DNA of 64,000 nt from Aurantiacibacter luteus (GTDB taxonomy: Bacteria; Pseudomonadota; Alphaproteobacteria; Sphingomonadales; Sphingomonadaceae). The stretch spans positions 186,001-250,000 of the forward strand of contig NZ_LBHB01000001.1 of the NCBI RefSeq assembly GCF_001010945.1. Direction: 5' to 3'. This document shows, in pieces, positions 8,920-17,283 of the stretch. The notes under the pieces are model-generated. The model was not told the DNA's origin. It searched no databases and saw only the letters and a program-made list of their open reading frames with translations. Every line of letters starts with the position of its first letter. The first letter of the stretch is position 1. The translations under genes were made by a program, and so were the position numbers.

Positions 8920-9816
8920 TCAGGCCCGGTAGCCGAGTTCTTCCATCACATCGCCATTCACGTCGAGCAAGGCCTGGCGCTGCGCCGCGCTCAGGACATT
9001 CCACCCGTCTCCGGCACGCCCCGCGCGGAAGAAGCGACCGGTGGCTTCGGGTCGTTCGCGAAAGCCGTGCTCGTCCTCCTTGGCGCGCAGGCGCTCGAAA
9101 CTGCTCTCGGCCACCGCCTCGGCAATCAACGCGTCGTCCCCGGCCTCGGGGAGGTCAAGGAACTGCGCCATGCGTCGTAGCTCGCCGGCAGTGTCCGCCA
9201 GCATGTCCTCGTACCGGACGGTCAGCACGGGAATTTCGTCCTGGCGTTGCCAGCTGAGGTAGTGACCGCGCCAGCCGAGAGTCCTCTGCCGCAGCTGGGC
9301 CTTGCTGCCGCCGGCCATTATGTGCGCAGGGTCGTTAAGTTGCCGCACGATCCTGTCGTAATCGGTGTGCCCTTGGTGGTTGGCATAGGACACCGCGACG
9401 TCGAAAGGGTGGCGTACAAGGTAGATCGCTCCCGCGCTGCAATCGGCGGGAAACAGCGGCTCGCCGTTGCCACTATCGTGGTAACCATCGTGAACCTTCA
9501 CGAATATCCGGACGAGCGCATCGCGTGACTGTGCACGATAGAACCCCGGCCGCAGCAGGTCGATCTCGTCGTCGGTCAGGTCCGACGAGGGCAGGCCGGA
9601 CGCCTGGTCGAAGGCCGCGCGGTTGGAGGAAATCGAACCGGCAATGCTGACGAAGCGGTCGTTGTCGATCCCTTCGCGCGCGGTCAGGTTGGATAGCAGC
9701 ACGCGCGTCCACGTGTTGCCCGACTTGGGAAAGGAGGTGAGCCAGACGAGGTTTCGGTCGGGCCGCGAATGCGGCACGCCGATATCGCCCCGGTCAGGCC
9801 CGGTCACGGCGCGCAC
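8920..9816 (-). CDS. PAPS-dependent sulfotransferase in RiPP cluster
   Basis: The 298-residue cytosolic-type sulfotransferase carries the PAPS 5'-phosphosulfate loop FPKSGNTW at 29-36 and the 3'-phosphate-binding block RHPFDVAVS at 135-143, both intact. It should transfer sulfate from PAPS to a hydroxyl or amine. The gene overlaps the upstream kinase gene by 23 bases and precedes the PqqD gene, so a role in decorating the cluster's peptide is likely but unproven. The start was taken as GTG at 9816. A GTG at 9777 would avoid the overlap and keep all motifs. Another sulfotransferase-like gene, of a different subtype, lies at 37476-38690. Confidence 0.85.
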   Translation of the reverse strand: MRAVTGPDRGDIGVPHSRPDRNLVWLTSFPKSGNTWTRVLLSNLTAREGIDNDRFVSIAGSISSNRAAFDQASGLPSSDLTDDEIDLLRPGFYRAQSRDALVRIFVKVHDGYHDSGNGEPLFPADCSAGAIYLVRHPFDVAVSYANHQGHTDYDRIVRQLNDPAHIMAGGSKAQLRQRTLGWRGHYLSWQRQDEIPVLTVRYEDMLADTAGELRRMAQFLDLPEAGDDALIAEAVAESSFERLRAKEDEHGFRERPEATGRFFRAGRAGDGWNVLSAAQRQALLDVNGDVMEELGYRA

Positions 9817-10726
9817 CGTCGTCGCGGATCCAGTCGGCCATGAAGGCGGTGCTGCGCTCGAATTCGCGCTTCTTCAACGGCCGATCGAAGGTCCTCACCT
9901 CGACGGCCGCAATCAGTCGGGCCAGCGCGGCAAACAGCGCGGGACGACCCATGATGGCGTTGCCGAAACGGATGCGGTAGACGCTCTCGCGCAGCTTCTT
10001 GAGCGCCTCGGCCCCCGTCACCTGCTCGATCGCCACCGGCTCGCGGTCGCGGCGCGCGTTCTCGTTCTTCAGGATGAACAGGCTGGCGAGGTGCCCGCAG
10101 CCGACCGTCTCGGTCTTGCCGGGGAGGGCGAAGAACTTCTCGAACCCAGGCTCGTCGCGCACCGCGCCCATCTTCTGCGAACCGGTCAGCTCGAGCGCGT
10201 CCGCCCACAGCTTCATGTCCTTCTGCCCGGCATAGCACGGCGCGCTCTCCTGCGAGAGCTCGGCGGGATCGATGATCAGCACGTCGTCGGTGAAGAAATC
10301 CAGCCCACGGTCGGAAAGCGCGGCGGCGAGCGTGGACTTGCCCGCTCCGGACTGGCCGGTGAAGGCGTGGACCCGGCCCTCGTGATAGACCGCGCTGGCG
10401 TGCAGCGGCAACAGGCCGCGCTGGTAGCACAGGGCGCCCCATGCCGATCCCAGCAGGAACAGCGCCACGTCACGGTCGGAGGCGCCGTGGCGGCTATAGG
10501 TTATGCGGCTGCCGTCCTCGACAAGGAAGCTCGCGCCGCCCGGCACGTGCAGCAGGAAGCGACCACCGTCGACCTCGTAGGCGACGCCCCCGTCGCTCGT
10601 ATTCCCGAGGCTGTCGGGCACCGCGCCCTCAGCCACGACCACATCTGCGCCCTCGCCGCGCAGGTAGGGGGCGACGCGGGTGCCGAGATCGAGATCGGCC
10701 GTGACGGTAAAGGGCGTGTCTTTCAC
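9794..10726 (-). CDS. HPr-kinase-like serine kinase, RiPP tailoring type
   Basis: The 310-residue protein has the C-terminal catalytic fold of HPr kinase/phosphorylase. It shows LPLHASAV (about 107-114), the P-loop GQSGAGKS at 124-131 and the acidic pair in FFTDDVL near 147. It lacks a normal HPrK N-terminal domain and is not next to a phosphotransferase operon. Proteins of this class in lasso-peptide clusters, such as the paeninodin kinase, phosphorylate the C-terminal serine of the precursor. The GTG start overlaps the cyclase stop by four bases (GTGA), and the end overlaps the sulfotransferase gene. A peptide-kinase role is therefore inferred from family and context. Confidence 0.82.
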   Translation of the reverse strand: MKDTPFTVTADLDLGTRVAPYLRGEGADVVVAEGAVPDSLGNTSDGGVAYEVDGGRFLLHVPGGASFLVEDGSRITYSRHGASDRDVALFLLGSAWGALCYQRGLLPLHASAVYHEGRVHAFTGQSGAGKSTLAAALSDRGLDFFTDDVLIIDPAELSQESAPCYAGQKDMKLWADALELTGSQKMGAVRDEPGFEKFFALPGKTETVGCGHLASLFILKNENARRDREPVAIEQVTGAEALKKLRESVYRIRFGNAIMGRPALFAALARLIAAVEVRTFDRPLKKREFERSTAFMADWIRDDGARRDRA

Positions 10727-12693
10727 TGGTTCTTTCCATTCGCCCAGTTGATGTATCGCGACATCCCGATCACGCGGCCCAGGCCGACCATCGCGATGAG
10801 GTAATCCGGGTGATCGTTCGCCGTCAGCGGCGTGCGTTCGGGCCAGGTGTCGAACAGGCGGCGCAGGCGCGGGATGTCGAAGCGATGGGCCATCTCGGGA
10901 TCCTCGGCAGCGCGCTCGATCTCATCGCGGTAGCGATCGATATCCTTGGTGAAGCGCGCGTGCCAGTCCGCGGATTGGCGGCCGCGCACCTTGAGATCGA
11001 CGATCTCGGGCGGCAGGCGGTCCTTCATCAGGCGCCGCGCCAGCCAGCGATCGGTGCCCTCGTTGAGGTACTGCTCGTCGGGAATGGCGGCACAGAACTC
11101 CGTGATGCGGCGACATCCCAGCGGATCCCGATGGTCGACCTTGTTCATGCTTTGCCCGGCGAGCATGGCCAGCGCGTTCTGCTCGCGATTGCCGTTGAAG
11201 GTCATCTGGCGGCGCAGTTCCTGCGGGCTGGCGATGGTGGTGTAACTGTCGTCCCAGTCCATCTCGCGCGCGCGCTCGGCGACCTGCATGTCGCTGGCAT
11301 ATGCCGGGTTGATCGCCGAGAAACCCGTGTAACCCGCGTGCGACAGGTCGCCGCGCAGCCGGGCGATCGCCTTGTTCACGCCGGCAGGCATCAGCGGGCT
11401 GAAGACCGCACGGTAATACCGTTTCAGCATCCCCTGCTGCCAGTCGAGCTGGCGCAGGCCCCGGTGCATCTCGCCCCAGCGCAGCTCCTTGAACAGCTTG
11501 GGGAAGACGTTGCGAGCCGTGAACGAGATCGTGCGGTTGCCGCTGGCCCCGCCGAGCAGGACGCTGCGCCCCGCCTCTCGGGTGCGCCGGGCGATTTCCT
11601 GCCCCCAGTGGAGGTTGTTCCAACCGAACGGCGGCATCTCCGAATAGCGGATCATGTCGTCGAGCCCGTGGTCGATCGGCAGCCCCTCGCCATCCACGAA
11701 GGTGACGTCGAACTGCGGATACATCCGGGCCAGCGCGCGGACCGGGCCCGATTCGTCGCCGAGGCGGCCCGCGCCGTAGGTCCGGCCGTCCCAGTCCTTG
11801 CCGGGCACATGGGTGAAGCCCAGCAGCGGCGCGGTAAAGCCGTGTACGCCGCGCCCCAGCGCCTCGAGCGCATAGACCGATACGGTCGAGCTATCGAGCC
11901 CGGCGCTGACCGTGGTGGCCGGCGTGACCCTGGCCCGCATGCCCGCTTCCACGGCATCGCGCATGAGCGCATCGAGCGCTTCGACGTACTCATCGTCGCG
12001 GGCGAAGCGGACGGGTTTGAGATCGTCGAACGAATAGTAGCTCTCGGTGCGCAGGCCCTCTCGGGTCACCTCGAGCCAGTGCCCGGCCCGCAGGTGTCGC
12101 ACGCCCTTGAAGAAGGTGCGCGCGCTATCTTCGTAGTTGAGGATCATCACATCTGCCACGCGCTGCTCGTCGACCTCGCGCGGGATGGCGGGAAGGGCGA
12201 ACAGTCCGCGCGGGGCCGAGGCGATGGCGAACAGCTGCGCGCTCTCGTGATAGACCAGCGGCGGCCCCTGCAACGCGGCCTTGGCGGCGAACAGCTCCTG
12301 CCTGGCAGCATCGAGCACCACGAAGGCCCAGTTCCCCTCGAGGCGCAGCAGGCCGTCGCGGCCCCATCGTTGCCACGCGGCATGGGCCATGGCGCTGTCG
12401 GGCATGGCGCGCGCCTCTTCGCTTGCCAGACCCAGGGCGCGGGCAAGATCGGCGCGGTAATCCAGCCTGCCAGTGAAGAGGAACGCGGTCTCGCCGGCGA
12501 CGATGGGCTGCTCGTCAAAGGAATCTTCCGGCGTGAACTCTGTGCCCTTGGTCCAGCACCCAGCGAGTGCGCCGAGCCGGCGATATCGCTGCTCCAACGG
12601 GCCATGCAGGGCCAGGCCGCCCGCCATGCGCGCGATATCCTCTTCGCCCACCGGCGCGCCGTTTCGCTGGAAGATTGCGCCGATGGCGGACAT
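10723..12693 (-). CDS. Asparagine-synthase-like protein (lasso cyclase-type)
   Basis: The 656-residue product has a class II amidotransferase-like N-terminal domain and an ATP-pyrophosphatase domain whose PP-loop is SAGLDSS at 263-269. True asparagine synthetases start MCGI with a catalytic Cys2. This protein starts MSAIGAIFQR and so lacks the glutaminase nucleophile, as do lasso-peptide cyclases, which activate an Asp or Glu side chain by adenylation to form a macrolactam. Gene context (kinase, sulfotransferase, PqqD, B2 protease, exporter) supports a peptide role. Start choice: ATG at 12693 precedes the first conserved residues. In-frame starts at 12705 and 12825 add non-conserved residues and would remove the divergent promoter space. 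Confidence 0.83.
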   Translation of the reverse strand: MSAIGAIFQRNGAPVGEEDIARMAGGLALHGPLEQRYRRLGALAGCWTKGTEFTPEDSFDEQPIVAGETAFLFTGRLDYRADLARALGLASEEARAMPDSAMAHAAWQRWGRDGLLRLEGNWAFVVLDAARQELFAAKAALQGPPLVYHESAQLFAIASAPRGLFALPAIPREVDEQRVADVMILNYEDSARTFFKGVRHLRAGHWLEVTREGLRTESYYSFDDLKPVRFARDDEYVEALDALMRDAVEAGMRARVTPATTVSAGLDSSTVSVYALEALGRGVHGFTAPLLGFTHVPGKDWDGRTYGAGRLGDESGPVRALARMYPQFDVTFVDGEGLPIDHGLDDMIRYSEMPPFGWNNLHWGQEIARRTREAGRSVLLGGASGNRTISFTARNVFPKLFKELRWGEMHRGLRQLDWQQGMLKRYYRAVFSPLMPAGVNKAIARLRGDLSHAGYTGFSAINPAYASDMQVAERAREMDWDDSYTTIASPQELRRQMTFNGNREQNALAMLAGQSMNKVDHRDPLGCRRITEFCAAIPDEQYLNEGTDRWLARRLMKDRLPPEIVDLKVRGRQSADWHARFTKDIDRYRDEIERAAEDPEMAHRFDIPRLRRLFDTWPERTPLTANDHPDYLIAMVGLGRVIGMSRYINWANGKNQ

Positions 12694-12833
12694 GGCCGCG
12701 CGCATACCCAGACCGGCGCCACCAAGACAAGGGGCATGTCGGCAACTGCGCCTGCTTTCCGCGCCTTGATGCGTGCAGATGAAGAGCGCAATGTTGCCGT
12801 CCGCGCCATTGGCCGTATAGGCCATCGGCTGAC
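12694..12833. promoter_or_regulatory. Divergent intergenic region between RiPP operons
   Basis: These 140 bases separate the minus-strand cyclase operon from the plus-strand protease/exporter operon and must hold both promoters. This is where a lasso precursor gene is usually found, so all six frames were read. None gives a leader with a Y/W-x-x-P-x-L pattern followed by a plausible core. A 33-codon plus-strand frame (12736-12837) that ends in ATGA overlap with the protease start is possible but has no recognisable features. No clear -35/-10 pair could be named. Confidence 0.4.
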
Positions 12834-13331
12834 ATGAGCCCCTATCGAGCCTTTCGCAGAAGCCTGTTCAAACTGGAACTGTGGCTGTCGCTCGCCTTCG
12901 CGCGGTTCCTGATCCGCTTCGTTGCCTTTCGCCGGTGGAAGGCGCTGCTGGGGCCCATCGACGGCGAGCGCAGGCCTGCCGACTGGCCTGAGGTCAGCGC
13001 CGAGCAGATTAAGCAGGCGCAATACATCGGCCGCGATGTCAACCGCGTAGCCGATCGCCTGCGCCTGTTCGAGGCCGTGTGCCTGCCGCGCGCGATGGCG
13101 GGGCGCTGGGCGCTGGCGCGGCGCGGCATCGATTCGCGCATCATCATTGGCTCGCGCCGCGGCGAGCCCGAGGAAGGGCTGCTGTTCCACGCCTGGCTGA
13201 TGGTGGGCGAGGCGGTGATCACCGGCGGTGCGGAGCGCGCCGAGTTCCTCGCCTTCCGCCGCCGCGCCGGCGCTGCCGGCGCTGCCGGCGCTGCCGGCGC
13301 TGCCGACGACGCCCGCGCCCATGCCGGCTGA
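12834..13331 (+). CDS. Lasso peptide biosynthesis B2-type cysteine protease
   Basis: The 165-residue protein fits the transglutaminase-like B2 family that removes leader peptides in lasso biosynthesis. The catalytic cysteine is in FEAVCLPRAM (Cys83) and the histidine in FHAWL (His119), with the usual arginine-rich IGSRRG segment between. It overlaps the downstream ABC gene by 11 bases. Its last 20 or so residues are a low-complexity Ala-Gly tail, created by a 9-base tandem repeat, that relatives would not be expected to share. It should act with the PqqD protein encoded divergently. Together they make the split B1/B2 arrangement common in proteobacteria. Confidence 0.85.
   Translation: MSPYRAFRRSLFKLELWLSLAFARFLIRFVAFRRWKALLGPIDGERRPADWPEVSAEQIKQAQYIGRDVNRVADRLRLFEAVCLPRAMAGRWALARRGIDSRIIIGSRRGEPEEGLLFHAWLMVGEAVITGGAERAEFLAFRRRAGAAGAAGAAGAADDARAHAG
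13266..13301 (+). repeat. Four tandem copies of a 9-base unit
   Basis: The unit GCCGGCGCT is repeated four times without mismatch, with partial copies on both sides. It lies in the last codons of the B2 protease gene and gives an Ala-Ala-Gly repeat. It ends 19 bases before the exporter start at 13321. Since the unit is a multiple of three, copy-number change would keep the frame. Confidence 0.85.
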
Positions 13332-15090
13332 GCCCGCGACAGACCGGGACCGGGGCAGCTTTCGCGACCTGCTGGTGGCTATCTGGAACTATGCCGGCGA
13401 CGGGGTGATCGGGACGCTGACCATCGTCGCGCTCGCCGCCGTGCTCGAAAGCGTGGGGCTGGTGCTGCTGATTCCCGTGGCGGAGACGATTTTCGCCGGC
13501 GATACGGGGGCGCCATCGGGCGTGACCGCATGGCTTTCGGCAAGGATGGAGGGTCTGGGCCTCACCAGCGTGATCGAGCAGCTGGCCGGGATGGGCGTGG
13601 TCTTCACGGTGTTGGTCGCCCTTCGCGCCGTGGTGCTGCTGCGCCGCGACATCCTGCTGATGGAGCTTTCGCAGGGTTTCGTCGACCGCATCCGGCTCGA
13701 TTTCTTCGCCTTGCTGGCCCATGCGGACTGGCCGGTGATCAAGCGCTATCGCAAGGCGGAGCTGCTCAACACCATGACGACCAATGTCGCGCGGCTGGGG
13801 CAAGTCATGCGGTTCCTCACAAGCGGCGTCGTCATGCTGGTGCTGGCGATTGCGTATCTCGCCTCGGCCTTCGTGGTCAGCGTGGAGCTGGGTCTGGCAC
13901 TGATCGTGCTGACGGCGGCCGGCGGACTGGTGGCGGCCGTCTGGGCGCGGCGCAGCCACGGCCTGGGGCGCACGCTCAACCTCGCCAATCGCGGCGTAAT
14001 GCACGAGACGACGACTTTTCTCGACGGCATGAAGGCCGCCAAGGCTGCCCGCGCGGAGGACGAGCTGAGCCGCCGCTTCGCTGCCTCCATCGTCGAAACG
14101 CGTCGCATCTCGGTCGATTTCGTCATGCAGCAGGGGCGACTGCGCAACGCCATCCAGTTCATTGCCTCGGTCGCCGCGCTCGCGGTGCTGCTGCTGGGTT
14201 ACGGGGCCATCGGGCTGGACGGGGGCGAGCTGGTGCTGATGGCGGCCATCGTGCTGCGCCTGGCGCCGAACCTCGTTTCCACGCTCACCGGCATCCAGTC
14301 GCTCGCCCACGCGCTGCCCGCCTTCGAGGCGATCCGGGCGACCGAGGACGAATTGCGTCGCGCGCAAACGGCGGCAACGGTGGGGGAAGACACGACGGCC
14401 AACACGTTCGCCGCGCCGACAGAACCGCTGAGGGCCGAGAACGTGCGCGTCGACGTGGCGAACGAGGCGGGCGAGACGGTAACGTTGGTCCGCGCGGAGG
14501 CGCTGTCGTTCGCTCCGGGCACACTGGTTCACGTGGGCGGGCCGTCCGGTGCGGGCAAGTCCACCCTCGTCGAGCTGCTCGCAGGCCTCCACCTGCCCGC
14601 CGCGGGCACGGTCTCTCGCGGCAATCTGGCGCTCAATGCCGCCACTCGCGCCGCCTGGCAGTCGCGCGTCAGCTTCGCCCCGCAGGAGCCCTTCCTGTTC
14701 GATGCCACGGTGCGCGAGAACCTGCTCTGGCCCAATCTCTCGGCGGACGACGCACGGATGTGGCAGGTGCTGGAGCAGGCCGCGGCGGACGATATCGTGC
14801 GGCGGCTACCCGCCGGCCTCGACGAGCCCCTGCTCGATGGCGGAGCGCGCCTGTCCGGCGGCGAGCGCCAGCGCCTGTGCCTGGCGCGGGCATTGCTGCG
14901 CCCGGCCGATCTCGTCATCCTCGACGAGGCGACCTCGGCGATGGACGCGGAACTGGAGCGCCGCATCGTCGGGCGGCTGAAAGAGGAGATCGGGTCGCGC
15001 GTGGTGCTGCTGGTCTCGCACTCTCTGAATGCCGTCGCCCACGCGGATCAGCGCATAACGGTGAGCGAGGGCGTGGCGCAGATCGCCTGA
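13321..15090 (+). CDS. ABC exporter (membrane domain fused to ATPase), RiPP cluster
   Basis: The 589-residue half-transporter has about six membrane helices in the first 300 residues. An ATPase domain follows with Walker A GGPSGAGKST at 406-415, signature LSGGE at 511-515 and Walker B ILDEATSAMD with its aspartate near 535. It resembles the exporters (often called D) that pump mature lasso peptides out of the cell. There is no N-terminal C39 peptidase domain, in line with a separate B2 protease. The ATG at 13321 was preferred because the upstream frame extension is repeat-derived. It overlaps the B2 gene by 11 bases. Confidence 0.88.
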   Translation: MPAEPATDRDRGSFRDLLVAIWNYAGDGVIGTLTIVALAAVLESVGLVLLIPVAETIFAGDTGAPSGVTAWLSARMEGLGLTSVIEQLAGMGVVFTVLVALRAVVLLRRDILLMELSQGFVDRIRLDFFALLAHADWPVIKRYRKAELLNTMTTNVARLGQVMRFLTSGVVMLVLAIAYLASAFVVSVELGLALIVLTAAGGLVAAVWARRSHGLGRTLNLANRGVMHETTTFLDGMKAAKAARAEDELSRRFAASIVETRRISVDFVMQQGRLRNAIQFIASVAALAVLLLGYGAIGLDGGELVLMAAIVLRLAPNLVSTLTGIQSLAHALPAFEAIRATEDELRRAQTAATVGEDTTANTFAAPTEPLRAENVRVDVANEAGETVTLVRAEALSFAPGTLVHVGGPSGAGKSTLVELLAGLHLPAAGTVSRGNLALNAATRAAWQSRVSFAPQEPFLFDATVRENLLWPNLSADDARMWQVLEQAAADDIVRRLPAGLDEPLLDGGARLSGGERQRLCLARALLRPADLVILDEATSAMDAELERRIVGRLKEEIGSRVVLLVSHSLNAVAHADQRITVSEGVAQIA

Positions 15091-15132
15091 TCCGCCCTTT
15101 CCCTTGTTGCCAAAACGTTCCCCGACGCTAGA

Positions 15133-15762
15133 TTGGAAGGCGTGAAAGCAGGGATACAGTCAGACACCAGCGCGCAGGTGATGGACCTGATCGCGAGCAA
15201 TCCGGTCGCCTCCGTCGTGAGCGATCCGCGCAAACCCGACAATCCGATCATCGCGGTCAACCAGGCCTTCCTCGACCTGACGGGTTATTCCGAAGAGGAA
15301 GTCGTGGGGCGCAACTGCCGCTTCCTCGCCGGGCCCGGCACCGAGCCCTGGCTGAGCGAGCGGATGCGCCAATGCATTCGCGCCCGCAAGGCGGTGCTGG
15401 TCGAGATCCTGAACTACAAGAAGGACGGCACGCCCTTCCGCAACGCCGTGCTCGTGGCGCCGATCTTCGACGAGGATGGGGAGGTCATGTATTTCCACGG
15501 CTCGCAGGTCGAACTCGACGAGAGCAGCGACAGCCCCGAAATCACGCGCCGCGAGCGGGCCAGCGTGGCCGTGCAGAGCCTTTCGCCCCGCCAGCGCGAG
15601 GTGCTTAAGCTGGTGGCAGGAGGGCTGCGAAACAAGCAGATCGCCTACGAGCTTGGCCTGTCGGAAAAGACCGTGAAGATGCACCGGGGGCTGGCGATGG
15701 AAAAGCTTGGCACGCAGAGCAGCGCCGACATGATCCGCATCGCCGTCGAGGCCGGGCTCTAG
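15133..15762 (+). CDS. LOV-HTH blue-light transcription regulator, EL222-like
   Basis: The 209-residue protein is laid out like EL222 of Erythrobacter litoralis: an N-terminal LOV photosensor (about 20-135) and a C-terminal LuxR-type helix-turn-helix (about 145-205). The flavin-adduct cysteine is Cys62 in [15 protein letters not shown], which keeps the unusual alanine after FL seen in EL222. The HTH shows [35 protein letters not shown]. In the known protein, blue light frees the HTH to dimerise and bind DNA. The gene follows the RiPP exporter by 42 bases on the same strand. Start uncertain: TTG at 15133 or GTG at 15142, neither with a good ribosome binding site. Confidence 0.9.
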   Translation: MEGVKAGIQSDTSAQVMDLIASNPVASVVSDPRKPDNPIIAVNQAFLDLTGYSEEEVVGRNCRFLAGPGTEPWLSERMRQCIRARKAVLVEILNYKKDGTPFRNAVLVAPIFDEDGEVMYFHGSQVELDESSDSPEITRRERASVAVQSLSPRQREVLKLVAGGLRNKQIAYELGLSEKTVKMHRGLAMEKLGTQSSADMIRIAVEAGL

Positions 15763-15844
15763 CGGCTATTCGCTTGGCGCGGGACAGGCGATGCTGACCC
15801 TACGGCCGTATTTTGCTTGAGCACCGTTGCTGTATAGGCAGTAC

Positions 15845-15929
15845 TGCATCGCGACCGGACCGGGGCCAACCTTCCCCCCTCGACAGGTCCCGCATTCTCC
15901 CCTTCTCCATCGATTCCGGTCGCGATGCA
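15845..15929. repeat. 15-base perfect inverted repeat around a 55-base loop
   Basis: TGCATCGCGACCGGA at 15845-15859 is the exact reverse complement of 15915-15929. The arms lie between the convergent EL222-like and esterase genes, the right arm ending 17 bases before the esterase stop. No T-run follows, so it is not a standard intrinsic terminator. It could act as a transcript-end structure for both genes. Confidence 0.6.
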
Positions 15930-15946
15930 CCGCTTCGCGCTGCGCC

Positions 15947-17140
15947 TCAATCGAAAAGGCGGGGCAGGAAATCCGCAAGGTAACGCCGCCAGTTGATCCA
16001 GGTGTGGCCGCCGTCGCTCTCGTTGTAATGCGTCGCAACGCCTGCCTCCGCCAGCATGGCGAGCGTGGGGGCGGCGCTGGCGTAGAGGAAATCGTCGGTG
16101 CCCATCGCGTAATAGACCGGCTCCGCCATCGCGGCACGCGCGGCGAGCGCTTCGGCATTGCGTGCGGCGAAGGCGGAAACTTCGCGCGGATCGTCGAAGC
16201 CCAGCCCCATCGAGAACACGCCGACCTCGCCGAACAGGTCGGGCCGGGTCACACCGAAGTTGAGCGTGTGCGCGCCGCCCATCGACAGGCCGGCCATCGC
16301 CCGGTGATCGGCATCGGGCAGGGTGCGGAAGTTGGCATCTACGAATGGCACGAGGTCTTCGGTCAGGTCGCTGCCGAAGTCGGGGTTCGCCAGCATGGTC
16401 GCTCCCGTCCTCGGCGGGGTATGGCCGAACGGCATGACGATGATCATCGGCACCGCCTCGCCCGCGGCTATCAGGTTGTCGGCGATGTAGTTGGCATGGC
16501 CCACGTTGGTCCAGCTGTCCGCCGAATCGCCCGCGCCGTGGACGAGGTAGAGGACCGGGTAGCTCTCGCTGCCGTTCATGTAGCCGGGCGGCGTGTAGAC
16601 AAAAGCCTCGCGCACGGTGCCGAGGGTGGATGAGACGTACTCCACGCGGCTGACCACGCCGTGCGGCACGTTCTCGCGGAAGGTCTGGAACGCGCCCGCT
16701 TCGCCCGGCACCTCGAGCACGGAATTCACGCCCGTGCGCTCGCGGCTGAAGGTGAAGGCCATGGGGTCGGGCACCTTGGCGCCGTCGATCTCGAAGTTGT
16801 AGCGATAGGTGTCGGCGGGGACGGGCAAGGCGGTCGTCACGCTCCACAGGCCGCTGGCATCGCGCACCATCGGCAGGCCGCGCTGGCCGCCGGTGAAGCC
16901 CGCGGGCACCCACGGGTCGAGATCGTTGCTGACGACCTTCACCGCGCTCGCATCCGGCGCGCAGAGGCGAAAGGTGACGCGGCCATCATCTTGCGGCTCG
17001 ACCGAGCGGTAGGTCATCGGCTGGAACGGCGCGGTGTCGCGGCAGCTGCGGGGCGCGGCCTCGTCCTGAGCGGCGGCAGGAGCGACCGCGACCAGCGCGA
17101 GCAATGCGGCGGCCAAGGCTGGCGACTGGCGAAGTGACAT
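15947..17140 (-). CDS. Secreted esterase (PF00756-type) with N-terminal early-set domain
   Basis: The 397-residue protein begins with a signal peptide (about 1-24, ending APAAAQ). A carbohydrate-binding-like early-set domain follows (about 45-135), then an alpha/beta-hydrolase of the enterochelin esterase/feruloyl esterase group. The nucleophile serine lies in GLSMGG (Ser286), the aspartate is probably near MGTDDF, and the histidine is in DGGHTW. This architecture occurs in feruloyl and acetyl-xylan esterases and in periplasmic siderophore esterases, so the substrate remains open. The ATG at 17140 has GGGAGGA just upstream. An in-frame ATG 36 bases earlier does not. Confidence 0.85.
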   Translation of the reverse strand: MSLRQSPALAAALLALVAVAPAAAQDEAAPRSCRDTAPFQPMTYRSVEPQDDGRVTFRLCAPDASAVKVVSNDLDPWVPAGFTGGQRGLPMVRDASGLWSVTTALPVPADTYRYNFEIDGAKVPDPMAFTFSRERTGVNSVLEVPGEAGAFQTFRENVPHGVVSRVEYVSSTLGTVREAFVYTPPGYMNGSESYPVLYLVHGAGDSADSWTNVGHANYIADNLIAAGEAVPMIIVMPFGHTPPRTGATMLANPDFGSDLTEDLVPFVDANFRTLPDADHRAMAGLSMGGAHTLNFGVTRPDLFGEVGVFSMGLGFDDPREVSAFAARNAEALAARAAMAEPVYYAMGTDDFLYASAAPTLAMLAEAGVATHYNESDGGHTWINWRRYLADFLPRLFD

Positions 17141-17283
17141 GGGTTCCTCCCTCTTCATGCGGATTTCAGAGCACAACTGGACCCGCCGTCAATAGCTTGA
17201 TGGTCGCCGCCACATCGTGAGCGAGGGCTGGCTGGGCGATCATCGGTGCGTCAGCGGGCGCGTCGCGCGGCGGGAGTGCACCG

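Noticed and set aside
12694-12825. In-frame 44-residue extension of the cyclase from an ATG at 12825
   Set aside because: The added residues are not family-like, and would leave only eight bases for two divergent promoters.
12736-12837. 33-codon plus-strand frame ending in ATGA overlap with the B2 protease gene, considered as the RiPP precursor
   Set aside because: Its sequence (starting MSATAPAFRALMRADEE) has no Y/W-x-x-P-x-L leader, no threonine before a glycine and no plausible core. The overlap alone is weak evidence.
13266-13301. Short tandem repeats considered as a CRISPR array
   Set aside because: The unit is nine bases with no spacers, lies in coding sequence and has no cas genes nearby.
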